Positions 19,401 to 32,760 of a DNA stretch of 64,000 bases are shown here, one piece after another. A program made the translations under genes and the position numbers. The DNA comes from Blattamonas nauphoetae (lineage: Eukaryota; Preaxostyla; Oxymonadida), in contig JARBJD010000042.1 in the NCBI GenBank assembly GCA_033064195.1, positions 186,001-250,000 of the forward strand, given 5' to 3'. Numbering within the stretch: position 1 is the stretch's first letter; every line of letters starts with the position of its first letter. The notes below the pieces were generated by a model. That model saw nothing but the letters and a program-made list of their open reading frames with translations, was not told the origin of the DNA and made no database searches.

Positions 19401-22400
19401 TAGCGACTTCCAAATTCCAATTGACCCTTCCTTTTCGTCTCGTCCTCTTCCATTGGATACAGAATCACCCTCAACACCGGAAACTCTCCATCGACGTTCG
19501 TTGTCAACACAAGTGTCTTTGCGTGCCCTGTTTCTCCTTCTCCAACAATCGACTGCAAGATCATCTCGTAAGATGTGCTCCCTTTCAATGCGTGCGTTTC
19601 AAATGAAAGTCCAATTTCCGTCTTTTCTGTGTTCGTGAAGGTGCTCGCCGTGATCTTCGTCAATCGACTCGGCTCAGTAGGAACAGTGAAGCGAACATCC
19701 TTGTTCACCACTCCATCGTCCACTCCCACAACAATCCCAACCACCAAATACGTCTCCCCGAATGACAGCCGAGGAGACGATGCTCCGAAGATCTCCTCAC
19801 TGTGCAAGAACGACCCTGATTCACTTTCCGACGAGAGCCTCCCCTTCAGTTCAATCACATCACCCGACAACACGCCATCCGACGACTCTTCCTGTACTTT
19901 CAGTGTGTATTCCGACCCACGAGACAGACCCACTCCCTAAAACTCCACAACTCCCGCCTTCTCCTTCTCGCCCCCCAGCGAGCAGTTTGTTCCTTCAACT
20001 CGAATCGGCTCTATCGGTGTCGAGAAAGTGGTGGTCGCTGTTTCGAAGTGGATCTCAGTTGATCCTTTCTGAACTCTTTTCACTTCATAGCGAGTCTCAA
20101 ACTCCAGCTGGCCCTTCAGTTTCGTCTCGTCCTCCTCGCGAGGATAAAGAATCACTGAAATCGCATCAATCTCTCCATTCATGTTCGTTGTCAACACAAG
20201 CGTCTTTTCGTGTCCGGTTTCTCCTTCCCCAACAATCGACTGCAAGATCATCTCGTACGATGTGCTCCCTTTCAATGCGTGCGTTTCAAATGAAAGTCCA
20301 ATTTCCGTCTTTTCTGTGTTCGTGAAGGTGCTCGCTGTGATCTTCGTCAATCGACTCGGCTCAGAAGGAACAGAGAAGCGAACATCTTCGTTCACCACTC
20401 CATCGTCCACTCCCACAACAATCCCAACCACCAAATACGTCTCCCCGAATGACAGTCGAGGAGACGATGCTCCGAAGATCTCTTCAGTGTGTAAGAAAGA
20501 TCCTGATTCACTTTCCGACGAGAGCCTCCCCTTCAGTTCAATCACATCACCCAACAACGCTCCCGACGACGACTCTTTCTGCACTTTCAGTGTGTATTTC
20601 GACCCACCAGACAGACCCACTCCCCAAAACTCCACAACTCCCGCCTTCTCCTTCTCTCCCCCCAGCGAGCAGTCTGTTCCCTCAACTCGAATCGGCTCTT
20701 TCGGCGTTGTGAACTGGAATATTCGAGAGAGTTCAATTTGGGTGTCCTCGCTCTGAGTCCTTCTCACAACACTCCTCACTTCATAGTCTGTGTCCCAATC
20801 CAAACGCTCCGTTGCAGATGATGAGTAAAGCAGTTTTGTTCCATTCAACGTCCATGAGTTCACCCAACTCAATGAAATCTCTTTCTCGACTTCATCTGGC
20901 CCTTGCACTCTCATCACATAGTCACCATCCTCCAACTCCCATCCGTTCACAATCATCACACTTGTGTTGGAGTCCTTCAGCGAGAATACACAATGGATGA
21001 TTCTCGGAGGAAGAAAGACAGCAGCGAATGAGTGGTTGAGTACTTTGTACTCTTCCTTTGGGAGAACTCCACGCGGACCTGACGAGACAACCGCAGATCC
21101 TGTTTGGCTCTGTTCTGTTTCTGATCCGAATGTGACATGGACGAGTCGAGGTACAAGACACCCATCCAGCAGAATCCCCATCGTTCCTCCAATCGCTTTT
21201 GATGCTGTCACACTCACAGTGGCCAAAGCTCGCACATCATCGAACTGGATTGAAATGTCGGAGATGGTGGGCGGTGATGTGATTTGTGGTATGAGATCAC
21301 TGGTAGATGATGATCCAGTTCTAAAGTACACATTGTGCAAACCAGATGTGGAGTCACAGTGTGTGAAATTATCTTTTGGGACCTGCATGAAGGTCAATGT
21401 GTAGAAAAAGACATCTTGAGCAGATGAGGTGGAGATCAATGTGCAATCACGAAATTGGAGGAACGAGAAACTGAACGTGGCATCGTGGTACACACCAACC
21501 GCACCACCACGATCCGATGCAGAGCAGAGAACGAAGGCACAGTTGGAGAGGATGCTGTGTGTATTGGTGTAAAGGGTGAGGGCTCCGTCGTATTGAGCCG
21601 ACGACTTTTCAAAGAAACTGTCTGTGATTGTCACAGATATGCCTAACACGAAGACACATCCGGCATGATTGCCGTTTGTTCCAATCGATTTGCATTCCGA
21701 GAAGGAGGATCGTTCGAGTTGAAAATATTGGTTAGGATCTGCAGTGCCTCTGATATTGATAGCTCCTCCATCGTCGTTTGGTGCAGTGACCTGGCATTTC
21801 AGGAAGAAGCAGTCCTTCACAGAGAGAGAAGCAACAGCTTGGTAGATGCAAATGGCAGCTCCTCCTCCAAGTCCACCACCAGCAGCGACCTCCATGTCTT
21901 TGAACGTGCAGAGCGAGTACGAGATGAGAGTGGCTGTTGATGAGGCGTCGAACACTTTGCGGCCAATGTGATGGGTGAGTGTGATGTTCTCGTTGATGAA
22001 TGATGGTTTGGTGTTCCCTTCGCGTCTGCATTCCCAGAACGACGTGTTCACGCATCTAACATTTCCTCCCAAGTTCCCATCCATCATCGCCGTCCCGCTG
22101 TCGTGGTTCGTGCTCTGGCCAATCTCGCTTCCGACCACTCTCTGGGTCACTTCTCCTCCAAAAAGCAAGCTGTTCTTTCCTTCGACCATTCTGCTTGTCA
22201 CATTCACCAATAAGCTTCCAATCAGTGTTGTCTCCATCGGTAGCGAGTGCATAACCTCGGGTTGGGGCTTTTCATCTGAGAGACCAAACGAGAAGAGAGG
22301 GCCCGTTCCAGCTGAGAATGACGTCGAGTCGAAGACGAGTCCCATTCCGATAACAGTGACGCCATCCTCAGTTTCATGCAATGGTCCATGGAAATCAGAG

Positions 22401-23041
22401 TTGCAGGTGGATCGCCGTTGGGTTGGTGGGTGGAAAAGTCCGACGAGAGGTGGAAGAGAGCATGTTTCAGAGTGGTGAGTCACGCCGATGAGGGAAACGG
22501 ACGAGCCTGACTGGAACGCTTCAGAGCCGAACATCCTTATCATGAATGGCGAGGAAAGCCCGTTTGATGCGATTGAACTTGACGAAAATTGAACTTGAGA
22601 GCCCGAGATCGAACAGAGTCCATTTCTTCCCGAGTTGCAGTGAACACGGACACTTTTCAAGGAGAATGTGCTATTCGAGATATCGAACATAAATTGCGAT
22701 GGAGCAGCTTGATCATTGGATGCTTGTTCTGATTTTGTGGTTTGAGTGTTTGATGAATCTTGATTTCTTGAGAATTGACGATGCTCAGAATGATGTTTGA
22801 TGCCAAGATTGAACAATAACGAGGTATTCGATCCAATCAGTGAGAGTTCTTCCGATCTGATTTGGATTGTGGCTGAGACAGTCACATCTTTCTGAAGATG
22901 AACAATCTCTGATTCCGTAAATCTGTTGTTGAAGTTCTTGACTGCATTTCTGCTTAAATAGCTTGACAATGATGAAAGGGAAGAACGGGCAGGATTTTGA
23001 GCAGAGTGGAGGATTTGGAGAACGATGATGACATGATTCAT
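16448..23041 (-). pseudogene. K1: giant beta-helix receptor with transmembrane segment and pseudokinase tail
   Basis: About 2197 codons. The N-terminal part (MNHVIIVLQILHS, then turns such as LERSSFSECKS, ITDSFFEKSSAQ, GGAVGVYHDATF) is a right-handed beta-helix. The middle consists of two roughly 225-residue copies of a SSPRLSFGETYLVVGIV-type module. A second beta-helix-like region follows (IRIVGGMHVVIRNG, FLELRNVDVSI). The single transmembrane helix (LPLVIVVAAALLAIILL) is at 17500-17580 and is followed by RRRK. The cytoplasmic tail resembles a kinase C-lobe: WQAPEE for APE, then FRLGLVLWEIETGLVPF and LIEECLSVNPDARPSVDSI. The HRD region reads AILTELTSHSVVL and no DFG or VAIK lysine is seen, so it should be catalytically dead. 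One TAG at 19934-19936 replaces the TGG found in the paralogs (VVEF-stop-GVGLS) and would cut off the membrane and kinase parts. Confidence 0.8.
19330..20690 (-). repeat. Internal tandem duplication in K1
   Basis: Two copies of about 225 codons run head to tail, each beginning SLGGEKEKAGVVEF and ending with the FSTPIEP motif. K2 and K3 have a single copy at this place. The duplication accounts for most of the extra length of unit 1. Confidence 0.75.
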
Positions 23042-23219
23042 CTACAGGACCAGTTTCGAATTCTTTCCGGCAGCCCGTCAACATATTTTGATCCCAGTCA
23101 TCTGTCATGATACAGAGATTTCGATGAACTTCGATGAGATGGAATGCCTCGTCCTGATGGTGAGACTTGTTTTGAGGCGCCTCATTCTCCCTGATTCCAA
23201 TAATACGCAGAAATGGCAT
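22785..23219 (-). other. Upstream open frame overlapping the K1 start
   Basis: A frame starting MPFLRIIGIRENEAPQNKSH passes over the K1 ATG in another phase. Its segment NMLTGCRKEFETGPVDESCHH is kept in all three units (31529-31777 and 47729-48004). A TAG directly precedes the K1 ATG in the K frame, so it is not a simple in-frame extension. It could be an upstream ORF or just conserved 5' leader. Confidence 0.35.
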
Positions 23220-23945
23220 GCCGAAAACGATTGAAGAATCTGGTGATATGACTGTTGGAATCAGCTGCGCTGTTCATTCATTGTGATATTCGAAGAAAAT
23301 TCTCGTTCTCAGAATGGGTATTGTGTGTTCAAGCCGCATGAATTTCATCTTCCATCCAAAAGTTCCGCTCCGGTTTCACCAGCACACGATGAAGTCCGAA
23401 AAAGCAAGATGGTTTCTGAGCATACACATCACTGGAGATAAGTTGACCCATTTTGGAACGACCTCCAGCCGCGTTAATAGGAGGAGAGTCAATACAAAAA
23501 CATGAGACCAACACAGGGAATTATCTGATAGAACTCATCAATCCATCGGGTTCATTGTTCTCAACTGGTCACTTTGTGGGAGGTTCTTGATTCTTCTGGA
23601 TGAAACTTCCTTGGCTCAATGAGAATCCTGTCTTGATTGGAGATCACCATAGATAATTCTTTGGAGGTCACGATGGCATGGAAGCCTGAATCAAACAAAT
23701 AGCGAGATTGATATCAAGAGCTTGATCAAGCCATGAGTGATTTCTCTTTTGACAAAGATGATCCAAACAGGGTCAAGTCAATTCGTCTCAAGAGGACCGT
23801 AGCGAATATTGTCGTTCCACTTCTTTCCGTTCAACAGGTCCGGTTCACCTCCCTTCGTGTTCTGAGAAACAAAACAATGGTCATAAGAGCAAGTGTGATT
23901 GATGGAGTGCTTGATAAATAAAGAAGAGAAGAGAAAGTTATCTAT
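23220..23945. other. K1 upstream region
   Basis: It matches 31780-32530 and 48010-48690, including a CGACCTCCAGCC..GTTAATAGGAGGA box and ACAAAGATGATCCAAACAGGGT. No coding frame is supported. It probably contains the K promoter. Confidence 0.45.
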
Positions 23946-24218
23946 TCATCCCAAATTATGTCCTGTTCCTTGCACTGTCACATGTGACTGTTTCTCTTCT
24001 CCCCAAAAAGTGATCTCAATCTGGGCATCTTTGTTGTAGACATCGAGGGCGAAGACGAGAGGAACAGGGATGTTGATGAAGTGGTGAGTCTGTTGGACAC
24101 CATCGATGAAGAAGTGGAGTGTCCTCTTCCCCAAATCAGCCTCGGTCGGCAACTCATGCCCTTTCTGAGGTATTGCATTCCGATCGACGCGTTTGCAACC
24201 CGATTCAGAGTCAGAGCT
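23946..24218 (-). pseudogene. SPRY-domain gene, C-terminal fragment 1
   Basis: The reading DLGKRTLHFFIDGVQQ, then FINIPVPLVFALDVYNKDAQIEITF, matches the last strands of a SPRY domain (a DxxxxTLxFFxxG turn followed by the FAVxLYxxxxxVEI strand). The N-terminal two thirds of the domain are missing and a MITE begins at 24221. Similar fragments lie at 32532 and 51055, so the fragment was copied with the array unit. SPRY domains mediate protein contacts; this remnant is unlikely to be functional. Confidence 0.65.
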
Positions 24219-24220
24219 TA

Positions 24221-24616
24221 CTGAGGTTACACAATTCATGGAATTTGGAACTTTCCTGCAAGATGACAAGAAAAATTGCGAACCTTTCTTCCAGCTTCGA
24301 TTCGTGTCATGTCACCACTAGACCATAATAGTCGTCGAGATGTTGAGAATCGTCCGTGAGGAGGACTGGTCATCAGATGTTGATCTCGCGTTTGAATCTG
24401 CGTTCGACTGTCAACCCGACGGAAATGGTCGTTTCAATGAGATGGAATTTTGCAGAGCGTGCTGACAACGATATTGAACTGTAGTTTGTGGATGACGTGA
24501 CTCGGTCTCGTAACAGGATGTGATGGTGGAAAGAGCAGATCAATCAATCCAATAATAAACAGAGTATCAACAAGTTTCAAACAAAGTTCCAAATTCCCTG
24601 AGCCATGTAACCTCAG
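24221..24616. mobile_element. MITE family A, copy 2
   Basis: The insert is 396 bp with TA at 24219-24220 and 24617-24618. The inverted ends are CTGAGGTTAC and the copy is close to 5036-5432 over its whole length. The related site in unit 3 at about 32803-32815 lacks it. Confidence 0.85.
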
Positions 24617-24656
24617 TAGATGAGATGAATGGATGAGCGAAGGAAGCTCGTAATCC

Positions 24657-25117
24657 AACAGAATCTCATCACACAAAGACTTCGCCACAGCAATGGTTGT
24701 CGCCAGCTGATCAAGCGAATCAAAATACCACAACGAGTGCGCCAGGATCACGCAGTTAAAATGCTCCCCAGCCAGAAAGTCCGACCCTTTCGTCAGATCT
24801 CGCTCAAAAAACACGGTCAGACGGTCACCATAGTCTGAGTCGGTCAGTGTCTTGATCGCTTGGCCAATCGTGTAGGGCGATCCATAATCGGGACTGGCGA
24901 TATCCACTCCAGTCACATGACCTGTCGGTCCCACTGCGTAGGCCAAGGCTGCCAGCATGTCGCCCTGGCTAGACCCAATCTCCAGAATCTTCTCCCCCGG
25001 TTGAATGTCCCAAGCGTCGATCAGTCGCAACCGATGTGCTGTTTGGATGGCTTGAATCTCGGTGTGCTCGTCGTGCAACATATGCTCAATAATCGTTGAA
25101 ACTGTTGAGTCTGTCAT
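24657..25117 (-). pseudogene. Methyltransferase copy B, truncated after residue 154
   Basis: Residues 1 to about 154 of the 13076-13909 protein are kept almost unchanged, with motif I altered to LEIGSSQGDM. The frame then leaves the family (ELPSLIH) at a junction shared with copy C, and runs into the MITE. Shared junction and shared Gly-to-Ser change mean B and C come from one truncated ancestor. The C-terminal half of the fold is missing, so activity is unlikely. Confidence 0.75.
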
Positions 25118-25723
25118 ACAAATTCTCCCAATTGAAGGTTGAATTTCTGTTCAAAAATAGAACGGTTGTTCGGTGTCAAAAACCGAGTTTTGATCGAGTC
25201 CGTAATCACTGATGTTTCGTATATGACAAGAACAAAGAGCAGATCATGCAGATTTATTCGGGATTCTACAGTTTCGGCTGTGAAAAAGTTGTTCCCAAAT
25301 GCTGAGTGACGTGAAATGAAAACTGTGTGAAATGCATCAAGGAGAAGTGAGATGAAGAATAGCAGCCAAGGGCAAAACATCATCTTACACAAAACCAAAA
25401 CAAGAGTGGTTCTCTCAACCAAAAAGAAGAGAAACGATAAACCATTCTCAAGAGAGAAAAGAAGACAATAGAAAAAGAGACTTCGTTGAATGTAGAGGAG
25501 AGAAAGAAGAATGACTGGAATGGAAACAAGATGGAGACGAGAAACGACCGACCACTGACGATGGAGAAAGGAAATGTCGATGCAAAGAGATGGCGTGGTA
25601 TGACTCCATCTTCGAAAATATGAAGGGAATTTGCAGAGTGAAATGTAGTGTCTGTGATTGATTTCAATTGTTTGTGTGTGGTGTGAAGGTGTGAAGGGAT
25701 GTGGGAGAATGAGGTGGAAAGTG
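25118..25723. other. Flank between methyltransferase copy B and K2
   Basis: It is the uninterrupted form of the flank seen at 13922-13993 plus 15450-16447 and at 38804-39367 plus 41871-41927. Frames encoding SFISLLLDAFHTVFISRHS-like peptides recur but shift between copies, so coding is doubtful. Confidence 0.45.
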
Positions 25724-28700
25724 TCAGGATAGAGCGATCTGGTGTTGCTTCTCAGCTGACGCTTTCCCATCCATCAGCGACAGGCGAGAAATGATCGAGT
25801 CCACGGATGGACGCTCGTCTGGGTTCACAGAAAGACATTCCTCAATCAGCCCTTTCATCTTCTCTCCAACTCCATCCATCTTTGGAACAATCCCAATCGA
25901 CATGTTCCGATGAGCATTCACTCCATCCTGCTCAGCGAATGGAACAAGACCAGTCTCAATTTCCCACAACACCAGGCCAAGCCGAAAAACCGACGCTTTC
26001 GTTCGGTCAATTTCTTTCCGAGTGTCTCCCTCAGTCTTCTTGCTTCCTCCCTCCCGCTCCTCATCTTCTTCTGGCGCTTGCCATCGAACATCGTCACGAT
26101 GCACTTCACTCTGACGAAGATGGTGAGGACGAACAATCTGAACTGGATGGCAGTGAGCGAGTTTCGTTCCAGGACTCCCAACATCGGAAGTGGGAGGAGT
26201 GTCTGTCTCTTCATCTTCTTCCTGTTTGTTCTCAGTCACAACTTGGTTCGTTTGTGTTGGCTGTTCTGTCACTGGATCTGGCTGAGGTGTGTCGGTCTTC
26301 AGAATCAGACTCATCGATCTCTCTCCACTCAGAACAACTGAGTGCGATGTCAGTTCAGTCAGAATCGCTGAATACTCCGACATCTTCATCGCGTGAGACA
26401 ATCCTCGCGCAACCGACAATCGCGCCCATTCACGATCCACTCCAACTTTCAAAACATGAAGACGACGATACAGCGTCTCAGTCTTGTCAACCACTAACAC
26501 ATTCCCACTCTTCTCTCCACAGCTCAATCCATACACTCTGTTCTCAAACGCGATCTCTCGCTCTTCCTTTTCTTCATCTTTCTTCTCAAACTCATTCTGC
26601 ATTTTCTCGGTCCAAGGAATCGAATTTAATGTGTTCCCATTCAGCCCTCGAATCGACGAGACGTGAGCTGTTTGTCTGTCGCCATCGTCATCCATCACTT
26701 CATATTTCTCCACTTCTATCTCTTGTGCTGTTATCAAAGGAACACCGTCTTCCTTCCGACCATTCTTCCTCCTCCTCCAAATGCACACAACGATCAGCAG
26801 AATGATGGCGAGAAGAGCAGCAGCAACGACAATCACCAGAGGAAGCCACCATTTCATGTTGTCTTTCACTGATTGCGACAGTTTATCCATTCTGCTCTGT
26901 TGGATGATGAATGTCGTGTCTGTCCTTGGGTCTTCTCCAAAGATGAGTCGACCTCGCCATTCCAGTTCAGGTCTCAGCGAGCTGAGCGATGACAAAGGGA
27001 GAGAGAGTTTGATGGATGTCTCGGTGAATGATGTGGTTGTGTCTCGGTTGAGCAAATATCGTGTTGGTGTTCCTTCTTTCTTGTCTTTCGTCATTTCAAA
27101 CACTTCCAAAATCAACCCACATGGAATCAGAGTCGATCCTTTCATTTCGACTTCGAAGAGTTGCTTCTTCTTGTCGAATGATGTGTTCGAAGTGTTCGAG
27201 AGAGATGGGATGAAGAGAGGAGAGAGAGGCTTGACATATTCGCCGGTCATCGTGCATCCATCTGCTGCCATCCACAGATGAGGATGCTCAACGCTGAATC
27301 CATCCCCTCCTGTTAGACTCCCCACATCGATCGATCCATTGTCAGAGCACATCAGATTTCGGCGAAACGACGGAAAAGATCCAAGATTGGGGGAGTTGTC
27401 CGAAAACAGAGTTGACACAAACGAGACATTTCCTCCTTTCATGTCGATAACACCCTGAGTCAGATGGATCAGTTTAGTGTCCGACACATTCATTGAACAG
27501 TTTGTCAGTTGGAAAATCCCAGTGATCCACGAACAGACATCTTCCGTATCTTCCTCGTTTTGTATTTGAGTCAATGTTTTCGGTCCAGACAAGATTCCAT
27601 CTCGAAGAATGATCGTCGCTTGGACTGCTGAGATGAAGACGAACGATGAAGCAGAAGATTCAATCGACACATCCACATTCCGAAGCTCGAGGAACCCTGT
27701 CGCTTCCACAACAATCACGCCAGACAACGAGTCCAGAGTGAGAGAAGAAGGAACGATCAGCGAGGGTTCAGAACTCGTCCCATTTCGAATCACAACATGC
27801 ATCCCTCCAACAATCCGAAGTCCATCGTTCATCGACACTGAGTCCACAATCTCAATCGTCGGTCGAACAATCGACAGTCCAGACACAATCTTCCACACTT
27901 CCGACATCGAACTGCATGCTCGCAACAAGTCTCCACAAAACGGACTTCCTTCCATCGACGACGAATCGGCGAAGATGTTGAACGACGATGGTCGCTTTCC
28001 TGTTCCTCCAGACACGGAGCCCACAAGCAAGATATCTCCATCTTCATCATTCAACGGCACAATCGATGTCACTGTGTAATCCGTCTCGAAGTCAAGTCCT
28101 TCGTCCCATCCAATCTCAATCTCTCCTGACTTCCCACTCGACGATGACACGAATTGAACGGTAATACAAAGTGAAGAGTTCAGTGTCACGTTGTATTCAG
28201 TTGAGGGAACAAGATCGCTTCCACTCACTTCCACAACACAGATCGTGTTCAACTCGTTAGCGAATGAGAACTTCATCTCGTGGATGCTGGGAGGATTGGG
28301 AACACACACCACAATTCCATTGTTCACAGCAAAGTCAGTCGATTCTTCGTCTTGCTGAAGTGTGTATTTCTTCCCATAAGCGAGTGTGGATGAATCTTCA
28401 ACTTGCCCAACGAGAAACTCAACCGAGCAGTGAGTGTCGTTCTCAACTGTGATTGAAGGGAGAGGGAGCCACTTGTGAGAGCCGTTGCTGAGACAGATCG
28501 AGACAAGTGGCGAGGAAAGCAGGCGACCAGACAAGAAGATGGTCAGCGCGGTCCGATCCCTGGTCAGCTGTGCGCTGATACAGTTTTCGATGCGAGCAGG
28601 CTCGATCGGCGTGGAGAATGTTGGATCTGAGATGTCGACGAGGATTTGCTTCGATCCTTCCTGAACCCTCTTCACTTCATAGCGACTTCCAAATTCCAAT

Positions 28701-31626
28701 TGACCCTTCCTTTTCGTCTCGTCCTCTTCCATTGGATACAGAATCACCCTGAACACCGGAAACTCTCCATCGACGTTCGTTGTCAACACAAGTGTCTTTG
28801 CGTGCCCTGTTTCTCCTTCTCCAACAATCGACTGCAAGATCATCTCGTAAGATGTGCTCCCTTTCAATGCGTGTGTTTCAAATGAAAGTCCAATTTCCGT
28901 CTTTTCTGTGTTCGTGAAGGTGCTCGTCGTGATCTTCGTCAATCGACTCGGTTCAGTAGGAACAGTGAAGCGAACATCTTCATTCACCACTCCATCGTCC
29001 ACTCCCACAACAATCCCAACCACCAAATACGTCTCCCCGAATGACAGTCGAGGAGACGGTGCTCCGAAGATCTCTTCACTGTGCAAGAACGACCCTGATT
29101 CACTTTCCGACGAGAGCGTCCCCTTCAGTTCAATCACATCACCCAACAACGCTCCCGACGACGACTCTTTCTGCACTTTCAGTGTGTATTTCGACCCACC
29201 AGACAGACCCACTCCCCAAAACTCCACAACTCCCGCCTTCTCCTTCTCTCCCCCCAGCGAGCAGTCTGTTCCCTCAACTCGAATCGGCTCTTTCGGCGTT
29301 GCGAACTGGAATATTCGAGAGAGTTCAATTTGGGTGTCCTCGCTCTGAGTCCTTCTCACAACACTCCTCACTTCATAGTCTGTGTCCCAATCCAAACGCT
29401 CCGTTGCAGATGATGAGTAAAGCAGTTTTGTTCCATTCAAAGTCCATGAGTTCATCCAACTCAATGAAATCTCTTTCTCGACTCCATCTGGCCCTAGGAC
29501 TATCATCACATAGTCACCTTCCTCCAACTCCCATCCACTCACAATCATCACACTTGTGTTCGCGTCCTTCAGCGAGCATACACAATGGATGATTCTGGGC
29601 GGAAGAAAGACAGCAGCGAATGAGTGGTTGAGTACTTTGTACTCTTCCTTTGGGAGAACTCCAAGCGGACCTGACGAGACAACCGCAGATCCAGTTTGGC
29701 TCTGTTCTGTTTCTGATCCGAATGTGACATGGATGAGTCGAGGGACAAGAAGCCCATCCAGCAGAATCCCCATCGTTCCTATAATCGCTTTGGACGCTGT
29801 CACACTCACAGTGGCTAATGCTCGCACCTCATCGAACTGGATGGAAAGGTCGGAGATGGTGGGCGGTGAGGCGATTTGTGGGATGAGAGAGCTGTCTGAG
29901 GTGGGTCCATTTCGGAAGTAGACATTGGACAAGCCAGATGTGGAATCACAGAACGTGAAATTGCGGTCGGGGACCTGAGCACGTGTCAGATCGTGGAGGA
30001 ACACATCACGCCCGCATGGAGCTATCGTTGAAGAACATTCTCGAAACTGGACAGACGAAAATTCGAACGTTGCTGTGTAATAAACTCCCACAGCTCCACC
30101 GTATGATGTGGCTGAACAGAGGATGAAGGCACAATTGAAGAGGATGCTGTGTGAATCGGTGTAAAGGGTGAGGGCTCCATCGAATTGAGCCGACGAGTTC
30201 TCAAAGAAACAGTCGGAGATAGTCACAAATATGCCTGATACGAAGACACATCCGGCATAATTGCTGCTTGTTCCAGTCGATTTGCACTTGGAGAAGGAGG
30301 ATCGCTCTAGTCGAAAATACTGCTTTGGATCGGCAGAGCTTCTGAAATTGATCGCTCCTCCATCATCGTTCTGAGCTGTGACCTGGCATTTCTGGAAGAA
30401 GCACTCTTTCACAGAGAGAGAAGCAGGTGTGGAATGGAGAAAAATGGCACCTCCTCCGTATCCACTACCAACAGCAACAGTCATGTCTTCAAACGTGCAG
30501 AGCGAGTACGAGATGAGAGTCGCTGTGCAAGAGGCGTCGAACACTTGGCGGCCAACGGCTGTCTGGTTGATGTTCTCATTGATGAATGAAGGATCGATGT
30601 CCCCTTCGCGTTGGCATTCGCTGAACGATGTGTTCACGCATCTAACATTTCCTCCCAAGTTCCCATCCATCATCACCGTTCCGCTGTCGTGGTTCGTGCT
30701 CTGACCAATCTCGCTTCCAACCACTCTCTGGGTGACTTTAGCCCCAAAAAGAAGGCAGCACTTTCTTTCGACCATTCTGCTCGTCACATTCTTCAACTCA
30801 CCTCCAATCAGTGTTGTCTCTATTGGCAGCAAGTGCACAATTTCGGGTAGGGGATGTTCATCTGAGATACCAAACGAGAAGAGAGGGCCGGTTCCAGCTG
30901 GGAACGACGTCGAGTCGAATACGAGGCCCATTCCGACGACGGTGACGCCATACTCAGTTTCTTGAAATGCTTCATTCAAATCTAAGTTGCGGGTGGGCTG
31001 CAGTTGGGCTGGTGGGTGGAGAAGTCCAACGATAGGTGGCAGAGAGCATGTTTCAGAGTGGTGAGTCACGCCGATGAGGGAAACGGACGAGCCTGACTGG
31101 AACGCTTCAGAATCGAACATCCTTATCATGAATGGCGAGGAAAGCCCGTTTGATGCGATTGTACTTGACGAAAACTGAACTTGAGAGCCCGAGATCGAAC
31201 AAATCCCATTTCTTCCTGAGTTGCAGTTCACATGGACACTTTTCACAGAAAATGTGCTATTTGAGACATCGACATAAAGTGCGAGAGATCAGCTTGATCA
31301 CTAGATTCTTGTTCTGATTTTGTGTTTGGAGGGTCTGATGAATCGTGATTTCGTGAGAATGGATGATGCTCAGAATGATGTTTGATGCCAAGATTGAACA
31401 ATAACGAGGTATTCGATCCAATCAGTGAGAGTTCTTCAGATCTGATTTGGATTGTGGCTGATACAGTCACGTCTTTCTGGAGATGAACAACCTCTGATTC
31501 TGCAAATCTGCTGTCGAAGTCCCTGACTTCATTCCTCCTTAAATAGCTTGACAATGATGAAAGGGAAGAACGGGCTGGATTTTGAGAGGAGTGGAGGATT
31601 TGAAGAACGATGATGACACGATTCAT
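25724..31626 (-). pseudogene. K2: beta-helix receptor with pseudokinase tail, one frameshift
   Basis: The body from 31246 gives 1840 residues with the K1 architecture but a single SSPRLSFGETY module. The transmembrane helix is at 26776-26851 and the tail has the same WQAPEE and LIEECLSVNPDERPSVDSI signatures with no HRD or DFG. The N-terminal 120 residues (MNRVIIVLQILHSSQ) lie in another frame from 31626. The frames part at about 31275, where GACATCGACATAAAG lacks one base compared with the K1 form. Blocks in the beta-helix (GGAVGVYYTATFEFSSVQF) and in the membrane-proximal region (TNCSMNVSDTKLIHLTQ) differ sharply from K1 and K3, while other blocks are nearly identical to K3. Confidence 0.8.
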
Positions 31627-31777
31627 CTACAGGACCAGTTTCGAAGTCTTTCCGGCAGCCCGTTAACATATTTTGATCCCAGCCATCTTTCATGATGCAG
31701 ATCTTTCGATGAACTTCGATGAGATGGACGGGGTTATTCTGATGATGTGACTTGTTTTGAGGCGCCTCGTTCGCCAT
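31529..31777 (-). other. Upstream open frame overlapping the K2 start
   Basis: It is the counterpart of the frame at 22785-23219, sharing NMLTGCRK.FETGPVDESCHH, and again passes over the K2 ATG in a different phase. Confidence 0.35.
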
Positions 31778-32531
31778 TATTCAAACAATACGCAGAAAAG
31801 GCAAGTCGAAAACGAGCAGCAGACTGTGAGGACATGACTGATGGAATCAACTATACAGTTCTTTCATTGTGATTTTCAAAGAAAATACACGTTCTCAGAT
31901 CGAGTATTGGGTTCAAGCCGCATGAACTTCATCTCCCGTCAGATTGTTCCGTTCCAGTCTCAACAGCACACAATGAAGTCCTAAAAAAGCAAGGTGGTTT
32001 CTGAGCATTCACATCACTGGAGATAAGTTGACGAATCATTGAACGACCTCCAGCCGTGTTAATAGGAGGAAAGTCAACACAAAAACAAACGACAAAAAGA
32101 GAGAAAGGGCTGATGGAAGTCACAATCCACCGAGTTCATTGGTCTCGTCTGGCCACTTTTCGGTAGCTTCTTGATTCTTCTGAATGAATTTTTCTGAGTT
32201 CGATGATAATTCAGTCTTGATTGGAGATGATATTTGATGCATCTTTGGAGAACAGGATGACATGGAGGCTTGAATGAAACATATCGCGAGATTGATTTTT
32301 CTCGTTTGATCAAGCCATGAATGATTTCACTTGACAAAGGACATCCAAACAGGGTCAAGTCTATTCGTCTCGACAGGAACATGACGAATCTCGTCGTTTA
32401 CTTCTCTTTTCTTGCGAGGGACAGTCCGCTTCACCTCCCTTCGTGTTCGATGAAGAAAAAAGAAAGTCAGAAGAGCAAGTGTGATTGATAGAGTGATTGA
32501 TGAATCAAGAAGAGAAGAGAAAGAAATCGAT
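31778..32531. other. K2 upstream region
   Basis: It matches the K1 and K3 upstream regions and contains no supported gene. Confidence 0.4.
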
Positions 32532-32760
32532 TCATCCCAATTTATGTCCTGTTCCTTGCACAGTCACATGTGACTGTTTCTCTTCTCCCCAAAACGTGAT
32601 CTCAATCTGAGAATCTTTGCTGTAGACATCGAGAGCGAAGACGAGAGGAACAGGAGTGTTGATGAAGTGGTGAGTCTGTTGGACACCATCGATGAAGAAG
32701 TGGAGTGTCCTCTTCCCCAAATCAGCCTCGGCCGACAACTCCTACCCTTTCTGAGGCATT
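32532..32760 (-). pseudogene. SPRY-domain gene, C-terminal fragment 2
   Basis: The same SPRY tail as at 23946 (DLGKRTLHFFIDGVQQ, FINTPVPLVFALDVYSKD) and the same right-hand neighbour, a truncated methyltransferase. A stop precedes the SAEADLG segment in place of the fuller leader of fragment 1. Confidence 0.65.

Larger units (their letters stand above)
13445..24650. repeat. Tandem array, unit 1
   Basis: The order is methyltransferase 5' part, flank, K1, K upstream region and SPRY fragment. The span is 11.2 kb, or about 8.9 kb without the Tc1 element and the two MITEs. Confidence 0.7.

Noticed and set aside
19934-19936. Reading TAG as glutamine to restore K1
   Set aside because: Some oxymonads do use TAA/TAG for Gln, but the sister copies have Trp (TGG) here, and TAG ends several family genes and the methyltransferase at conserved positions, so the standard code applies.
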